Origin: Phoronis ovalis
Taxonomy: Eukaryota > Phoronida > Phoronidae
Assembly: GCA_028565635.1 (NCBI GenBank)
Contig: JAOXYB010023258.1
Coordinates: 1 to 16,622, forward strand
Direction of reading: 5' to 3'
DNA: 16,622 bases
Below the pieces are notes generated by a model that was not told the origin of the DNA, did not search any database, and saw only the letters and a program-made list of their open reading frames with translations. A program made the position numbers and the translations under genes. Positions 1 to 8,342 of this stretch are shown here, piece by piece; position 1 is the first letter of the stretch, and the number at the start of each line of letters is the position of its first letter.

Positions 1-1311
1 ATATGTTTAGGGGTTCTGTTTTTCCTTTTGGTTTATTTACCAAGTTGGCATAAGGATGCAATCGATTTTCCCATTTACCTCAATAGTATTGGCTTGTCTT
101 CTAGTAAATACCCCAACTCTTCGCGGAACAGCTTACAATAATAGGTATAATAGTGGATTAAGTGGGTAGATAGTAAAATAGGTCGATCACACAGAGAAAA
201 GGCTTATCTCGGTTAATATGTAAAAGTCGGGTCAAAAGTTTAATTAATTACGTATATATTCTGGACAATTGACTGTGGTTAAGCCGCCCAGATGTTAGTT
301 GAGAAGGTACGGAACGCTAACGGCCGGATGGATTTATTCAGACTGGTCTCATGCCTGCTCCTGTAGGGACAAACAATGAACCTTTTTGTTCTTGTTAAAC
401 AGTACCAGCAATTGTACCAGGGTGAACTGGAAAGAAAGAAATGAGTCATGTTTAGTTAGGAAGTAATCCCATCATTGTTTTGATAAAAATGACATTTTCA
501 AATCATGAATTCTTTCAATTTGTTCGAAATTATGCCCATTTTCAAATAGAAATGTCCCAGAATCAAGAAAACTAAGAAAAGAGGCTAATAGCTAATACGC
601 TTACCGAATATGATATTGGGCATAAAGAGTAGAAACGATGCATGGTTATAACTATGGCTCCTAATGCCATATAGAGCTTTTAGAATTTAGTTAGATTTGT
701 TAAGCACAATGCTTGTATAGTTCGAACACTTTAACAAGAGTATTACATTGTAGGCCATCCATCGACAAATGAATGACCTGGATGGCGTTGTACAAATCAT
801 AACGTGTTTTTGTATATCACTAATTAACAGATTATAGGAGTAATGTTTGATTGATAAACAGGAAATGTTGGTATGAAAGTGTAGTCTAATTGTCCAAACA
901 TTTCGAGCATAATAAATAACCGCTTAACAATATAATTAGCCAACAGTTTGCTTTATGGATTTGTCGCATGGCAATTTAGTTACCAAATCATACTGGATGA
1001 GGAACTAATGGTCATCTTTGTTTTTGTCATCTTTGAATTTAAATATGGTTTTTGGTTAGTGCGTCCTTGTTAAGGCAATTGATTACTAACTATCACCAAA
1101 AATCGTAACATGAATAAAAATGTTCCAAGTTGCTTATATAGCTTTGTATGTGTGATATATGCACACACCTCCACAAGATTTTATTTATTATTTACGTCTG
1201 TCTATTCAAATGTATCAAAACAAGCTGCAATACATAACGTACATTAACTAAAACTTCCTTTTCTGCTTCACATGAAATACTCATGAACTATGTATCTGTC
1301 CAACATTTTAG
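1..1311. other. Noncoding flank / upstream intron of the fibrinogen-like gene
   Basis: I see no convincing exon, RNA gene or repeat array in this stretch. It is AT-rich with frequent stops in all frames. The exon starting at 1312 is preceded by an AG acceptor and starts in mid-codon (phase 1), so at least one upstream exon must exist; most of this stretch is therefore probably the 3' part of an intron. I looked for a short phase-compatible exon, such as a signal peptide or EGF-like module, ending in GT and found none I would defend. A somewhat GC-richer patch at about 280-430 has no open frame of useful length. Confidence 0.55.
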
Positions 1312-1469
1312 ATGCTGCTTCAAGTTGCTTTGAATACTACAATCTAGGTATGACAACTAGTGGAACGTATATGATTGATCCAGATGGAGCAAACAATGGC
1401 GTAGCGGCATTTGATATTGAGTGTAATATGACAACAAATCCTCCAACTGTTATAGGACATCACGATAAC
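1312..1469 (+). CDS. Fibrinogen-like (CNTNAP/neurexin-IV-like) protein, exon n-2
   Basis: This internal exon encodes the start of a fibrinogen-like domain. The translation contains SSCFEYYNLG, then SGTYMIDPDG, the signature that opens fibrinogen C-terminal domains and the related domain of contactin-associated proteins, then FDIECNMTT and PTVIGHHDN. Two cysteines fall at the usual positions, and NMT is a possible N-glycosylation site. The acceptor is the AG at 1310-1311, and the exon begins with two bases that complete a split codon (phase 1). It ends in frame just before GTAAGC (donor at 1470). An in-frame ATG at 1290 lies in the intron before the acceptor and is not a likely start. Strand, phase and content agree with the next exon at 2230. 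The family call is strong at domain level. Which protein this is cannot be told, because the N-terminal domains are missing. Confidence 0.9.
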
Positions 1470-2229
1470 GTAAGCCATACTCGAATTTTGAATTATTTTT
1501 AATAACAAAAACAGCCCTTATGGTATTATGGGTTTGTCTGAGCCATTTCCTTGTTATGCGACAATTCCGTTATAATAAAGACTGACCACTTGATATCCAT
1601 CCCAACATCCATGCTCACTACTCAACACTCCTTGTCTATCTACTGGTCCTCAGACTCTTTGCACGTTACTATCTGGCGGGTACTATATGCGGGTAACATA
1701 TTTTAAAAATATTTTTACGTAAAATGCAATTTTCAGTGGAAAAATATATATATTTCAATCGCCTTGTAAAATGCGCTTTATGCCCTATCCGGCCAAAGTT
1801 TGGCGTTGTGGTTGAGCCTAATATTTCGACCTTTATAAATTAAAAACAAAAATAATTTCTTAATAACCGTCTTCAACCATTTTAATTGTAACACTAAATG
1901 TCACCTTTTTAAAACATAACGTTGATAATAATTATGTGAGGTATTATAAGTATTTGTAGCTTTCGATGGTGCGCGTGCGCGTAAACAAATGTGCGTACGT
2001 TTATCTGCGAGGTACACGCGTATATATCCCGGGCGTATGTATTTCCTAACACAAAATGATCAAATTGTATGTCCTGTCCAATCCAGTAAACTAAATAGCG
2101 CCAATTTTAAATGAATTTTCCACTGGCAAAGAGACATAATGACCACAATACCTAATTAAGCTTGATTTGTAACAATCCTAACTACCAGACCAAAACAAGG
2201 TTAACTTTTTTCTCTATTTTATATTTAAG
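1470..2229 (+). other. Intron between the first and second visible fibrinogen-like exons
   Basis: This 760-bp phase-0 intron runs from GTAAGC to a good acceptor (pyrimidine-rich tract, then TTTAAG). It is AT-rich apart from a CpG-rich, alternating purine-pyrimidine patch at about 1965-2036, which holds an NRF1-like site. No coding content was seen. Confidence 0.85.
1970..1981 (-). promoter_or_regulatory. NRF1-consensus palindromic site in an intron
   Basis: TGCGCGTGCGCG on the + strand reads CGCGCACGCGCA on the minus strand, an exact fit to the NRF1/EWG consensus YGCGCAYGCGCR. It lies in a small island of alternating purine-pyrimidine bases with several CpGs (GTGCGTACG, ACGCGTATATAT), unlike the surrounding AT-rich intron. 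The match is visible in the sequence; binding is an inference. The same run could also adopt Z-DNA. Confidence 0.35.
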
Positions 2230-2524
2230 GAAAATCGAACGGAAGTTACAAGCTGTTCTGACCCAGGTTGCTTTACCTTAACAGCAACATATTCGACTGC
2301 TACTACACAACAGCTCGGCGCGTTAGTAGACGCCTCTACTTCCTGTCGACAGCATATTAAATATGAATGTCATAATTCGATAATGGCTCTTGGGACGTCA
2401 CCATCGAGTTTTTATAGCTTTTTTCACAATCGCGATGGTTCAGAGAGGTACTATTGGGGTGGATCTAATCCAGCAACTGGAGGGTGTGCTTGTAAAGTGG
2501 ACAATTCCTGTCCAGCGCACGGAG
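2230..2524 (+). CDS. Fibrinogen-like (CNTNAP/neurexin-IV-like) protein, exon n-1
   Basis: This 295-base exon (98 codons plus one base) encodes the middle of the fibrinogen-like domain. It starts in phase 0 after a pyrimidine-rich acceptor (TTTAAG) and ends in phase 1 before GTACTG. Recognisable blocks are SCSDPGCFTLTATYS, QQLGALVDASTSCRQHIKYEC, FHNRDGSERYYWGG and GGCACKVDNSC. This spacing of cysteines, the 'IKYEC' segment and the 'YWGG...CAC' segment are typical of the fibrinogen-like domain of contactin-associated-protein-like and neurexin-4-like proteins rather than of ficolins or tenascins. NRT near the start is a possible N-glycosylation site. There is no stop, frameshift or loss of cysteines, so the exon looks intact. 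In molluscs such domains occur in large, poorly characterised families of secreted or membrane proteins. Confidence 0.93.
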
Positions 2525-2891
2525 GTACTGTAAATGATTATTAATCTATAACCAAATCAGTATCCATGTGTAAGGAAGACTACTAAATAAAAAAAATTAG
2601 AATGGTAATCTATCCTGCAAAACCAACACCCGAGCTATATTTAGAGTTGTTTTGTCACAGGTGTACCTTTTGATCTTATAAGAGTAAAAATCTCTTATTG
2701 AAGAATATTGTCAACAGTCTAAAAACAAAACATGGACAAAATTATAACAATAGTAACGAAATGGGTCGTCAGTGGTAATGATATCTATTGTCGCTTACCC
2801 TGATATACTTACATCCTAATGCAAGTTTTGGAATAATTTTACACTTCTTCATACTTTCTATCCGACATTGGTAATACATTTGCTTTTGTAG
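2525..2891 (+). other. Intron between the second and third visible fibrinogen-like exons
   Basis: This 367-bp phase-1 intron has donor GTACTG and acceptor TTTGCTTTTGTAG. It is AT-rich and has no other visible content. Confidence 0.85.
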
Positions 2892-3052
2892 GACAAATGT
2901 GCAACTGTGATCATAACGATGATGTGTGGAGAGAAGATAGTGGTTATCTGACCACTGGTGCTGATCTCCCAGTGACTAGGGTGCGAGCTGGAGATACAGA
3001 TGGCGCCAACGAGATCGCATTTTTAATTCTTGGCCCACTGGAATGTACCTAA
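2892..3052 (+). CDS. Fibrinogen-like (CNTNAP/neurexin-IV-like) protein, terminal exon
   Basis: This exon closes the domain and the protein. With the last base of the previous exon it restores a Gly codon, then reads QMCNCDHNDDVWREDSGYLT, LPVTRVRAGDTDGANE and LGPLECT, followed by TAA at 3050-3052. The run 'CNCD-x-ND-x-W-x-x-DSG-x-LT', 'LPVT' and the closing 'LGPLxC' are hallmarks of the C-terminal end of CNTNAP-like fibrinogen domains. The acceptor is strong. The protein ends one residue after the last domain cysteine, with no transmembrane segment or cytoplasmic tail as in vertebrate CNTNAPs. The form seen here is therefore more likely a secreted protein, or one anchored by upstream parts that cannot be seen. 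Confidence 0.93.
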
Positions 3053-3142
3053 ACGTAGTTTTAAAGTAAAAGTTAACTTTTTAATATTCCATAGTTCTGC
3101 CTTTCCTAAATATCAATGAAGAGAAAAATATCACATCAGAGT

Positions 3143-3148
3143 AATAAA
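3143..3148 (+). terminator. Polyadenylation signal AATAAA of the fibrinogen-like gene
   Basis: A canonical AATAAA lies about 90 bases after the stop codon at 3050-3052. A second one is at 3240-3245, about 190 bases after the stop. Either would give a short, ordinary 3' UTR. Which one is used cannot be told from sequence alone. Confidence 0.6.
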
Positions 3149-3239
3149 TTAAGAGTTTAGGCTTGTAGGTATATTCCATGCGACACTAACAAAATGTGTA
3201 CATTTTGCAACTGATAATTATTAAATTAATGTTAGTAAT

Positions 3240-3245
3240 AATAAA
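3240..3245 (+). terminator. Alternative polyadenylation signal AATAAA
   Basis: This is the second canonical hexamer downstream of the fibrinogen-like stop codon, in the AT-rich run AGTAATAATAAAAC. It could serve as a distal poly(A) site. Confidence 0.4.
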
Positions 3246-3651
3246 ACTGACAACAAGCCTTTTATTAACAAATATCTGTTGTTACTTTGCTATGGGAAGT
3301 GTTGAGTATTTCTTTTTAAATACTTTTGTTACGTGTACGTGTATGTTTTGTTTTGCTGAAAATTAGAAGAAAAAAAAACAGTTTACAAACATCATTATAG
3401 TGTATTTAAATAACATGACCTTGTACCCCTTATGGGAAATATCATATCATACAGGTTTTCAATGATGTTGATTTTTGATGACCATTTGTATTTTGTGTAG
3501 AGTGCTTTATGCTGCTACTACTATGTATTCATTTTTATAGCATATAGACTAAACAAAACTGCTTCTTTTAGCGTACACTATTTTTACCATTTCATGATGG
3601 TTAACCACTGGTGTTAACTTTAGATTTTTCTATGGAAGGTAGTCACAATAA

Positions 3652-3771
3652 ATTTCTGTAATATATATACGAAGATACGATCCTTGCGATGGCGGAGGAC
3701 GAGTTGGTGAGAATATCGCAGCAGAGCCAATAGGTGGCGTATCTTTCAATGGCGTGATTACTATGGCATAA
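3652..3771 (+). other. Small GC-rich open stretch, possible extra or decayed exon
   Basis: From about 3676 the base composition changes abruptly to roughly half G+C with several CpGs. One frame stays open for 39 codons to a TAA at 3769-3771; it contains YDPCDGGGRVGENIAAE and then IGGVSFNGVITMA. A second frame starts with ATG at 3689 in a good context (GCGATGG) and reads MAEDEL into a consensus-like donor (GTTG|GTGAGA). I do not recognise either peptide. The stretch lies 0.6 kb downstream of the fibrinogen-like stop codon on the same strand. It could be an alternative last exon, the first exon of an unseen gene, or an old remnant. Length alone is within chance; the composition is what stands out. 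Confidence 0.25.
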
Positions 3772-5158
3772 TAGCCACAACTTAATTTGGTGCACCTGTT
3801 TCTGCAGAAGCATTTGTTTTATAAATTCCAGTTATTGAAGGCTGTACTGAGCATGCTACTAGTGCATCTAAAATGCTGTACATTTATTTCAAATTAATAT
3901 ATTTACATGTATATAAACTTTAAAATAGCATATTTTTTAATGAAAATAATATTACAATCTGAAAAGTAACTGCGACACATTGTTGTATTGTTCTTTATAC
4001 TGCTGCTTACACCAGTTTTAACAGGATTTGCGTTCGGCTGCTTGCATGTTGCATATTTATAAACTAGTTTCATTATTATATTTATTACTTTACGTCTTAT
4101 GGTAGTAGATAATGCCAATACATGTGTAATGCCAGCACATTGTAGAAGTTAATATAGGCACGTCTTACTTTTTGAAAACAAAACGTCGATTCTGGACACT
4201 TCAAATGTTCGTTTCACTTTAATTTGGAAAATATGTTAAGTTTCAGTGTCAAAAACAGTGTTTTTTACGATGTACAAATTCTATATGTTGATGAGCATGA
4301 AGTAGTATGTCTTGAATAATTGTATTATGTGTCTTCTTACATGCATAGACTCAGTTGTAAAATCCATTATCATCGGCAGTCGAAATAATGTATAGAAACT
4401 TTCTCCAGCACGGCAGACCTCAACACAGTATCACTTTGTGCTGTGCTGTTGCCAGCTTTTTGTGTTGTAAAATTACATAAAAACAATATTTATTTGTAAG
4501 TTTGAAAATGGTTTACACAAATTTAAAAACACATTTTATCAAATGATATATTATTATTATACAGTTATTCGAAAAATGCCAGTACTAACCTGTATAACAT
4601 TAGAAATCTTTAAAATAACTTAAAGTGATGTAAATTTAAAACATAAACTTTATTTTCGACTAAGTGATGAGAAAGCTATTTTTCTGTGCGTGTAAAATTA
4701 CTAAAAGATGACAGCTAACGTGTGTTAGTCATCATGGCTTCTGGTACATCCGTGAAGACGTACCACTAATACACGTGTAATGTGACATCATCTTTGCACA
4801 ACTATTTGTGAAAGTGTTATATGCTGTTATATATCTCTAAAAATAAACTCCATTTCCTTGTCACAGTGATACTGAAGTGCATTGTACCAGACATAGCTGA
4901 TACGGTACCATATACAGACCTTCTTGAAAAATGTTTTTGATTTTTAGTAGAGTAGTAAGAACGCATATAATACGGAAATACATCATAAACTAGCAACTTT
5001 GTTAGGACGTGAAATAATCATGTTTCGTGGATAGACAAAATATTTTTTAAAAGCGGGCTCTGACTGGATTTTTGAGTCTATGTATGTAGCCTATTAGTAT
5101 GCTAAGCATTTTTGACGTAACATTATAGCACATATTCGCACCTAAGCATTCATCTTGC
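3772..5158. other. Gene-poor AT-rich stretch
   Basis: I see no supportable gene here. Open frames are short and T/A-rich. The only structure worth recording is an imperfect inverted repeat at 4704-4795, listed separately. A slightly GC-richer patch at about 4400-4460 has only short frames. Confidence 0.6.
4704..4795. repeat. Imperfect 92-bp inverted repeat (MITE-like or cruciform)
   Basis: Three nested pairs of arms share one centre region. AAAGATGA at 4704-4711 pairs with TCATCTTT at 4788-4795. ACGTGTGTTAGT at 4718-4729 pairs with ACTAATACACGT at 4765-4776 with one mismatch. TGGTAC at 4742-4747 pairs with GTACCA at 4760-4765. Spacing is unequal, so the stem has bulges. This could be a worn miniature inverted-repeat element or a fortuitous hairpin; no clear target-site duplication was seen. 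Confidence 0.4.
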
Positions 5159-5185
5159 CTGGGACTAATGTTCTATTAGTCCCAG
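5159..5185. repeat. Perfect hairpin, 11-bp stem, 5-nt loop
   Basis: CTGGGACTAAT at 5159-5169 is the exact reverse complement of ATTAGTCCCAG at 5175-5185, with loop GTTCT between. No gene abuts it and no T-run follows in a way that suggests a terminator. It may be a remnant of a terminal inverted repeat or just a local palindrome. Confidence 0.6.
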
Positions 5186-5996
5186 ATCTTGCATTCATAG
5201 GTCATCGTAATTATAAATTTAGCATCCGCTTTAGAGGTATATATTTATACAGTAGTCGGAAGAATTCTTTGTTAATCATTGAGTAATTTCCCAATAGAAG
5301 TTTCCTAATATATGTTATACTCTTAGTTTGTGTAAGCTAGTTTCGTAATATTACATATAAAACAAACGCTTTCTTGTTTTATTTTTAAATTGCATATGAT
5401 ACATATTTTATTCAATGTATTGTTTTACCATCTGTGGTACTTTCAATGTTTATCAGTTTGAAATATACATGCCATTTCTGTTTTGTTTTTTGGGAGTTTG
5501 TAACATTTATAGCCATCGACCGTTTCCAGGAAATTAAGGAAGCAAGACTCTAACTCCACCAACTGTATTTGGTTTATTTGTGTAAAGACTCCCAATTGGA
5601 CTAGAGAAACAATACATCTTTTTCATGGCCTTAACGAGAGTGTTTTGACAGTTAGCTGACGTAGAAAGAGTAGGCTGTAGAATATTATCGACAGCATTTT
5701 TCCGAGCAACGATAATTAGTGTCTTGATTATGTCGCTATCACGGATAATTTAACTCACCTTTATGATAATAACAATTTTATTTAAATCCGATGATCATCG
5801 ATCGGAATAAAGTCACTTAACGCGTCAAAAGCAAAAAAAAATGCGCGCTTAAGCATTCCAAGACTTCATTACACGTGTTATGACAATATTGGAAATTTGT
5901 TTATGCAAATTTTATCCACAGTGATCGTTTCATTCAAAAAAGCAACAAAAATCAATTGTTTCTTTGTTTGACATGCTTGTAGCGTTTGACTAAAAT
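5186..5996. other. Gene-poor AT-rich stretch
   Basis: No supportable gene, RNA or repeat was seen. A patch at about 5510-5660 is somewhat GC-richer but has stops in every frame. Confidence 0.55.
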
Positions 5997-6462
5997 CCCG
6001 GGGGTTACTGACGTTGAAAGTCCCTATACATATGTGCCGTCCAATAGGCTCCTGCGTTTACCACATGTTTTTCGTGGCTCGTAAAGTCTGATTTACCACG
6101 GGCTTTACTTTTCTTCTCGGACATTTACCACCGGATATATTTTTCTTCTCGGACATTTACTACAGGCTATATTTTTCATGTTGGACATTTACCACGAAGT
6201 ACATTTTCAAAAATTGCTCATTTACCACAGGGTGTATTTCTTGGAAAACGTATTTACGACAGGTATGGAAAATTAAGGTCCGTAAACTTTCACATATCTA
6301 CCTCATTATATATAATTTACAAACGAATTTACGACTAGGTATATATTTCTAAAGAACCATTTACAACAGCGTATATTTTTGGTGCCTTTATTTTCCACAA
6401 GGTTAAGGTTTTTGCCCTGGGCCGCACACCCCTACCAACATTTTTGAAAAGTACCCCCCGAG
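5997..6462. mobile_element. 466-bp nonautonomous element with terminal inverted repeats and an internal 32-bp tandem array
   Basis: The left end reads CCCGGGGGTTACT (5997-6009) and the right end AGTACCCCCCGAG (6450-6462), which are near reverse complements. Similarity continues inward: TATGTGCCGTCC near 6031 faces GGCCGCACACCCCTACC near 6420 in inverted orientation. Between them lies a degenerate 32-bp tandem array. No transposase is encoded. The flanks CTAAAAT (left) and CTAAATG (right) may be a worn target-site duplication. From memory, CCCGGGGGGTACT-type ends with internal tandem units occur as an abundant dispersed repeat in several marine invertebrate genomes; I cannot name the family with certainty. 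The pieces are visible; mobility is inferred. Confidence 0.6.
6057..6412. repeat. Degenerate 32-bp tandem repeat array, about ten units
   Basis: The core TTTACCACAGG (or a close variant: TTTACCACGG, TTTACTACAGG, TTTACGACAGG, TTACAACAGC) starts at about 6057, 6092, 6124, 6156, 6188, 6221, 6253, 6328, 6360 and 6391. Most spacings are 32 or 33 bases. Each core is followed by TATATTTTTC-like sequence and often by TTCTCGGACA. The 32-base period is not a multiple of three and the units contain stops, so the array is not coding. Units in the first half are better preserved than those after 6260. Confidence 0.8.
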
Positions 6463-7755
6463 TCTAAATGCATTCATATAACGCCCTTTCTTTGTTGTCG
6501 ATCTCAATATCTGAAGTACAGATATCGTAAAACAAATAATTCATAGTAATATCCTTACTAGAATAGTACTGGGTCAATAATTCAAATGTGAAGAGTCATC
6601 AAATTCTATATTTTCACATGTTCTCAGTTGTTTATTAACAGTTTGATGGTTTTGAATAATTGATTAGACCTCAACAGATCTTGATTTAAGGGAAAAAAAT
6701 AAGTCGAAATTTTTTCGGCCGATTTCTTAAGTATTTTATTTCTAATTACTAGTACATATGAACTGTTCGCACCACTTATCTAATGTATATATAGTGCAAC
6801 GTTACCTCCTGGTGCCTATGCCATCTATAATCACTTAATCGTTTTTGAATACGCTAACTCTGAAAAATAATGGTATGAACACGATCATTTATGCCGCCTA
6901 AATATCGACAATTGTAATTTCATATCCGATTAATAGTACTACAGATTTAAAAGTGACGCTTAATTATGCATTTGTTAAAATTTATAGCAGAATAATAGCA
7001 TAATAGTACAGTCGCACTTAAATTTAATTAAATAAGAGGACGTATGGGGTTAATTATTATTTTGTAAAATAACCTTTTGTTTGAGGTAAGGGTGTTACAC
7101 CACATTACATCAAAGAAAATGCTGAATCATAGAATGACTAGATATAATAGCAACAACGAAACCTCACATTGAATTATGTTTTAACTTAAATGTACCCAAT
7201 CATTTCCAATTTATTTATTAATTAGTAACTGAAATGGATTAATCATAGAATTATTTTTGGAAGAAAATTGGACATTTTTAACTACCAAAAATACCCCTGG
7301 GACAAAAAACAAAGGCGTCAAAGTGAAGATATTCCGGGGACTATTAGGTAATTATAGTACATAGATAGCAAATGTTATAATTAGTGGTGACATAAATGAT
7401 TTAATTTGTATATATCTTCAACGAAATCTTAATTACGCCTAAGCTATGCTTATAACTGTTCAAAGGTTGTGCGCATACACTGTTTGTATTCTCATGTAAG
7501 CAGTTTTTCCTATAGTTGTTTGTTTGTGTTCTTGTGCTTGACATTGCCTGCCTTTATGGTTATCATACTATTCTCATTTAATACATTCATTCATGTCTTC
7601 GTTTCTCATTATTCGCCTTTACTGGTAACATGGACTAAACTGTGGTTGGTTTGTTTATGATGTATACTATATACATAGTATATGCGATAAAGTTAGTTCC
7701 TGGGTTCTCAAGATGCGAACTAGGATTCTCCTTTCTTTCCTGAAACCCTCAATCG
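6463..7755. other. Gene-poor AT-rich stretch
   Basis: No supportable gene was seen. A hydrophobic open frame at 7469-7660 opens only with GTG and is typical of T-rich noncoding DNA. A small palindrome (ATACTA...TAGTAT) sits at 7664-7682. Confidence 0.6.
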
Positions 7756-7791
7756 AATAAGGAAAAAGGAAATATTTCTTTTTTCCTTATT
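7756..7791. repeat. 36-bp palindrome without loop, followed by a partial tandem copy
   Basis: AATAAGGAAAAAG (7756-7768), the self-complementary centre GAAATATTTC (7769-7778) and TTTTTTCCTTATT (7779-7791) form a palindrome with one mismatched pair. GGAAATATTT recurs exactly 36 bases later (7768 and 7804), followed again by a CTTTTTT run, and a weaker third piece (GAAAAAGG) lies near 7831. This suggests tandem copying of the palindromic unit. Confidence 0.65.
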
Positions 7792-7961
7792 GAATCAGTA
7801 AAAGGAAATATTTACTTTTTTATTAATAAAGAAAAAGGCACTAACTTAATTGTCATTATTGGTACAAGAGGTTTATTTCGAAAAAGCCTAGTTTATAAAT
7901 AACATATATTTATGCATACTAACAGTACACTTTAAGTACAGAAATGATTCATTTAAACACT

Positions 7962-8168
7962 TCAGAGCCTACCTTGCTTGTGATAGTTACTTTCCATTAC
8001 AAAACACGCAACCGTAAACCATTTATAATTCCTATAACACCACCCGAAGATTTCCTTCGCAGAAACTATCATACTCGGAAGTGCGTCGTCGATGGTTAAG
8101 TCCGGGGACTTCACATCTCGAACAGCTGGATATAGAAGACGGACAGAGGGGTTACACATGTATAAGTG
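7962..8168. other. GC-richer island open in several frames, possible exon or decayed coding fragment
   Basis: Base composition rises here against the AT-rich background and CpGs are frequent. On the minus strand one frame is open from ATG at 8159 down to 7962 (65 codons). It includes PAVRDVKSPDLTIDDALPS and KEIFGWCYRNYKWF, and contains a donor-like AG|GTAGGC near its end. On the plus strand a segment from 8063 (after TTTCCTTCGCAG) to 8168 (before GTAAGA) is open and reads RWLSPGTSHLEQL, DIEDGQRGYTCIS, loosely like the last strands of an immunoglobulin-like domain. The frames exclude each other, I recognise neither, and each length is within chance. Treat it as a place to look for transcripts. 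Confidence 0.2.
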
Positions 8169-8309
8169 GTAAGAAACAAATTAACACATAATCTATATAC
8201 TTAAATTCAAGATGAAAATGTTTATGATCATGAAATTACTGTTATTAAAATCTGAGTTTAAAAAAATATATCTAAAGTAATTTAAAATTGCATGAACATC
8301 TATTTCCCA

Positions 8310-8342
8310 CTTATATAAATGTCCGACAGACATTTATATAAG
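8310..8342. repeat. Perfect hairpin, 14-bp stem, 5-nt loop
   Basis: CTTATATAAATGTC (8310-8323) is the exact reverse complement of GACATTTATATAAG (8329-8342), with loop CGACA. It lies 140 bases downstream of the GC-richer island at 7962-8168. No conserved small-RNA family was recognised; the stem is too short for a microRNA precursor on its own. Confidence 0.65.

Noticed and set aside
1290-1311. ATG at 1290 as the start of the fibrinogen-like protein
   Set aside because: It lies before the AG acceptor at 1310-1311 and would give a domain with no signal peptide. The exon is internal, with a phase-1 start.
3903-4118. 71-codon minus-strand frame
   Set aside because: Its lysine/asparagine/isoleucine-rich content is typical of random AT-rich DNA, with no splice context or known domain.
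7469-7660. Hydrophobic 63-codon frame
   Set aside because: It opens only with GTG and its composition reflects T-rich sequence.
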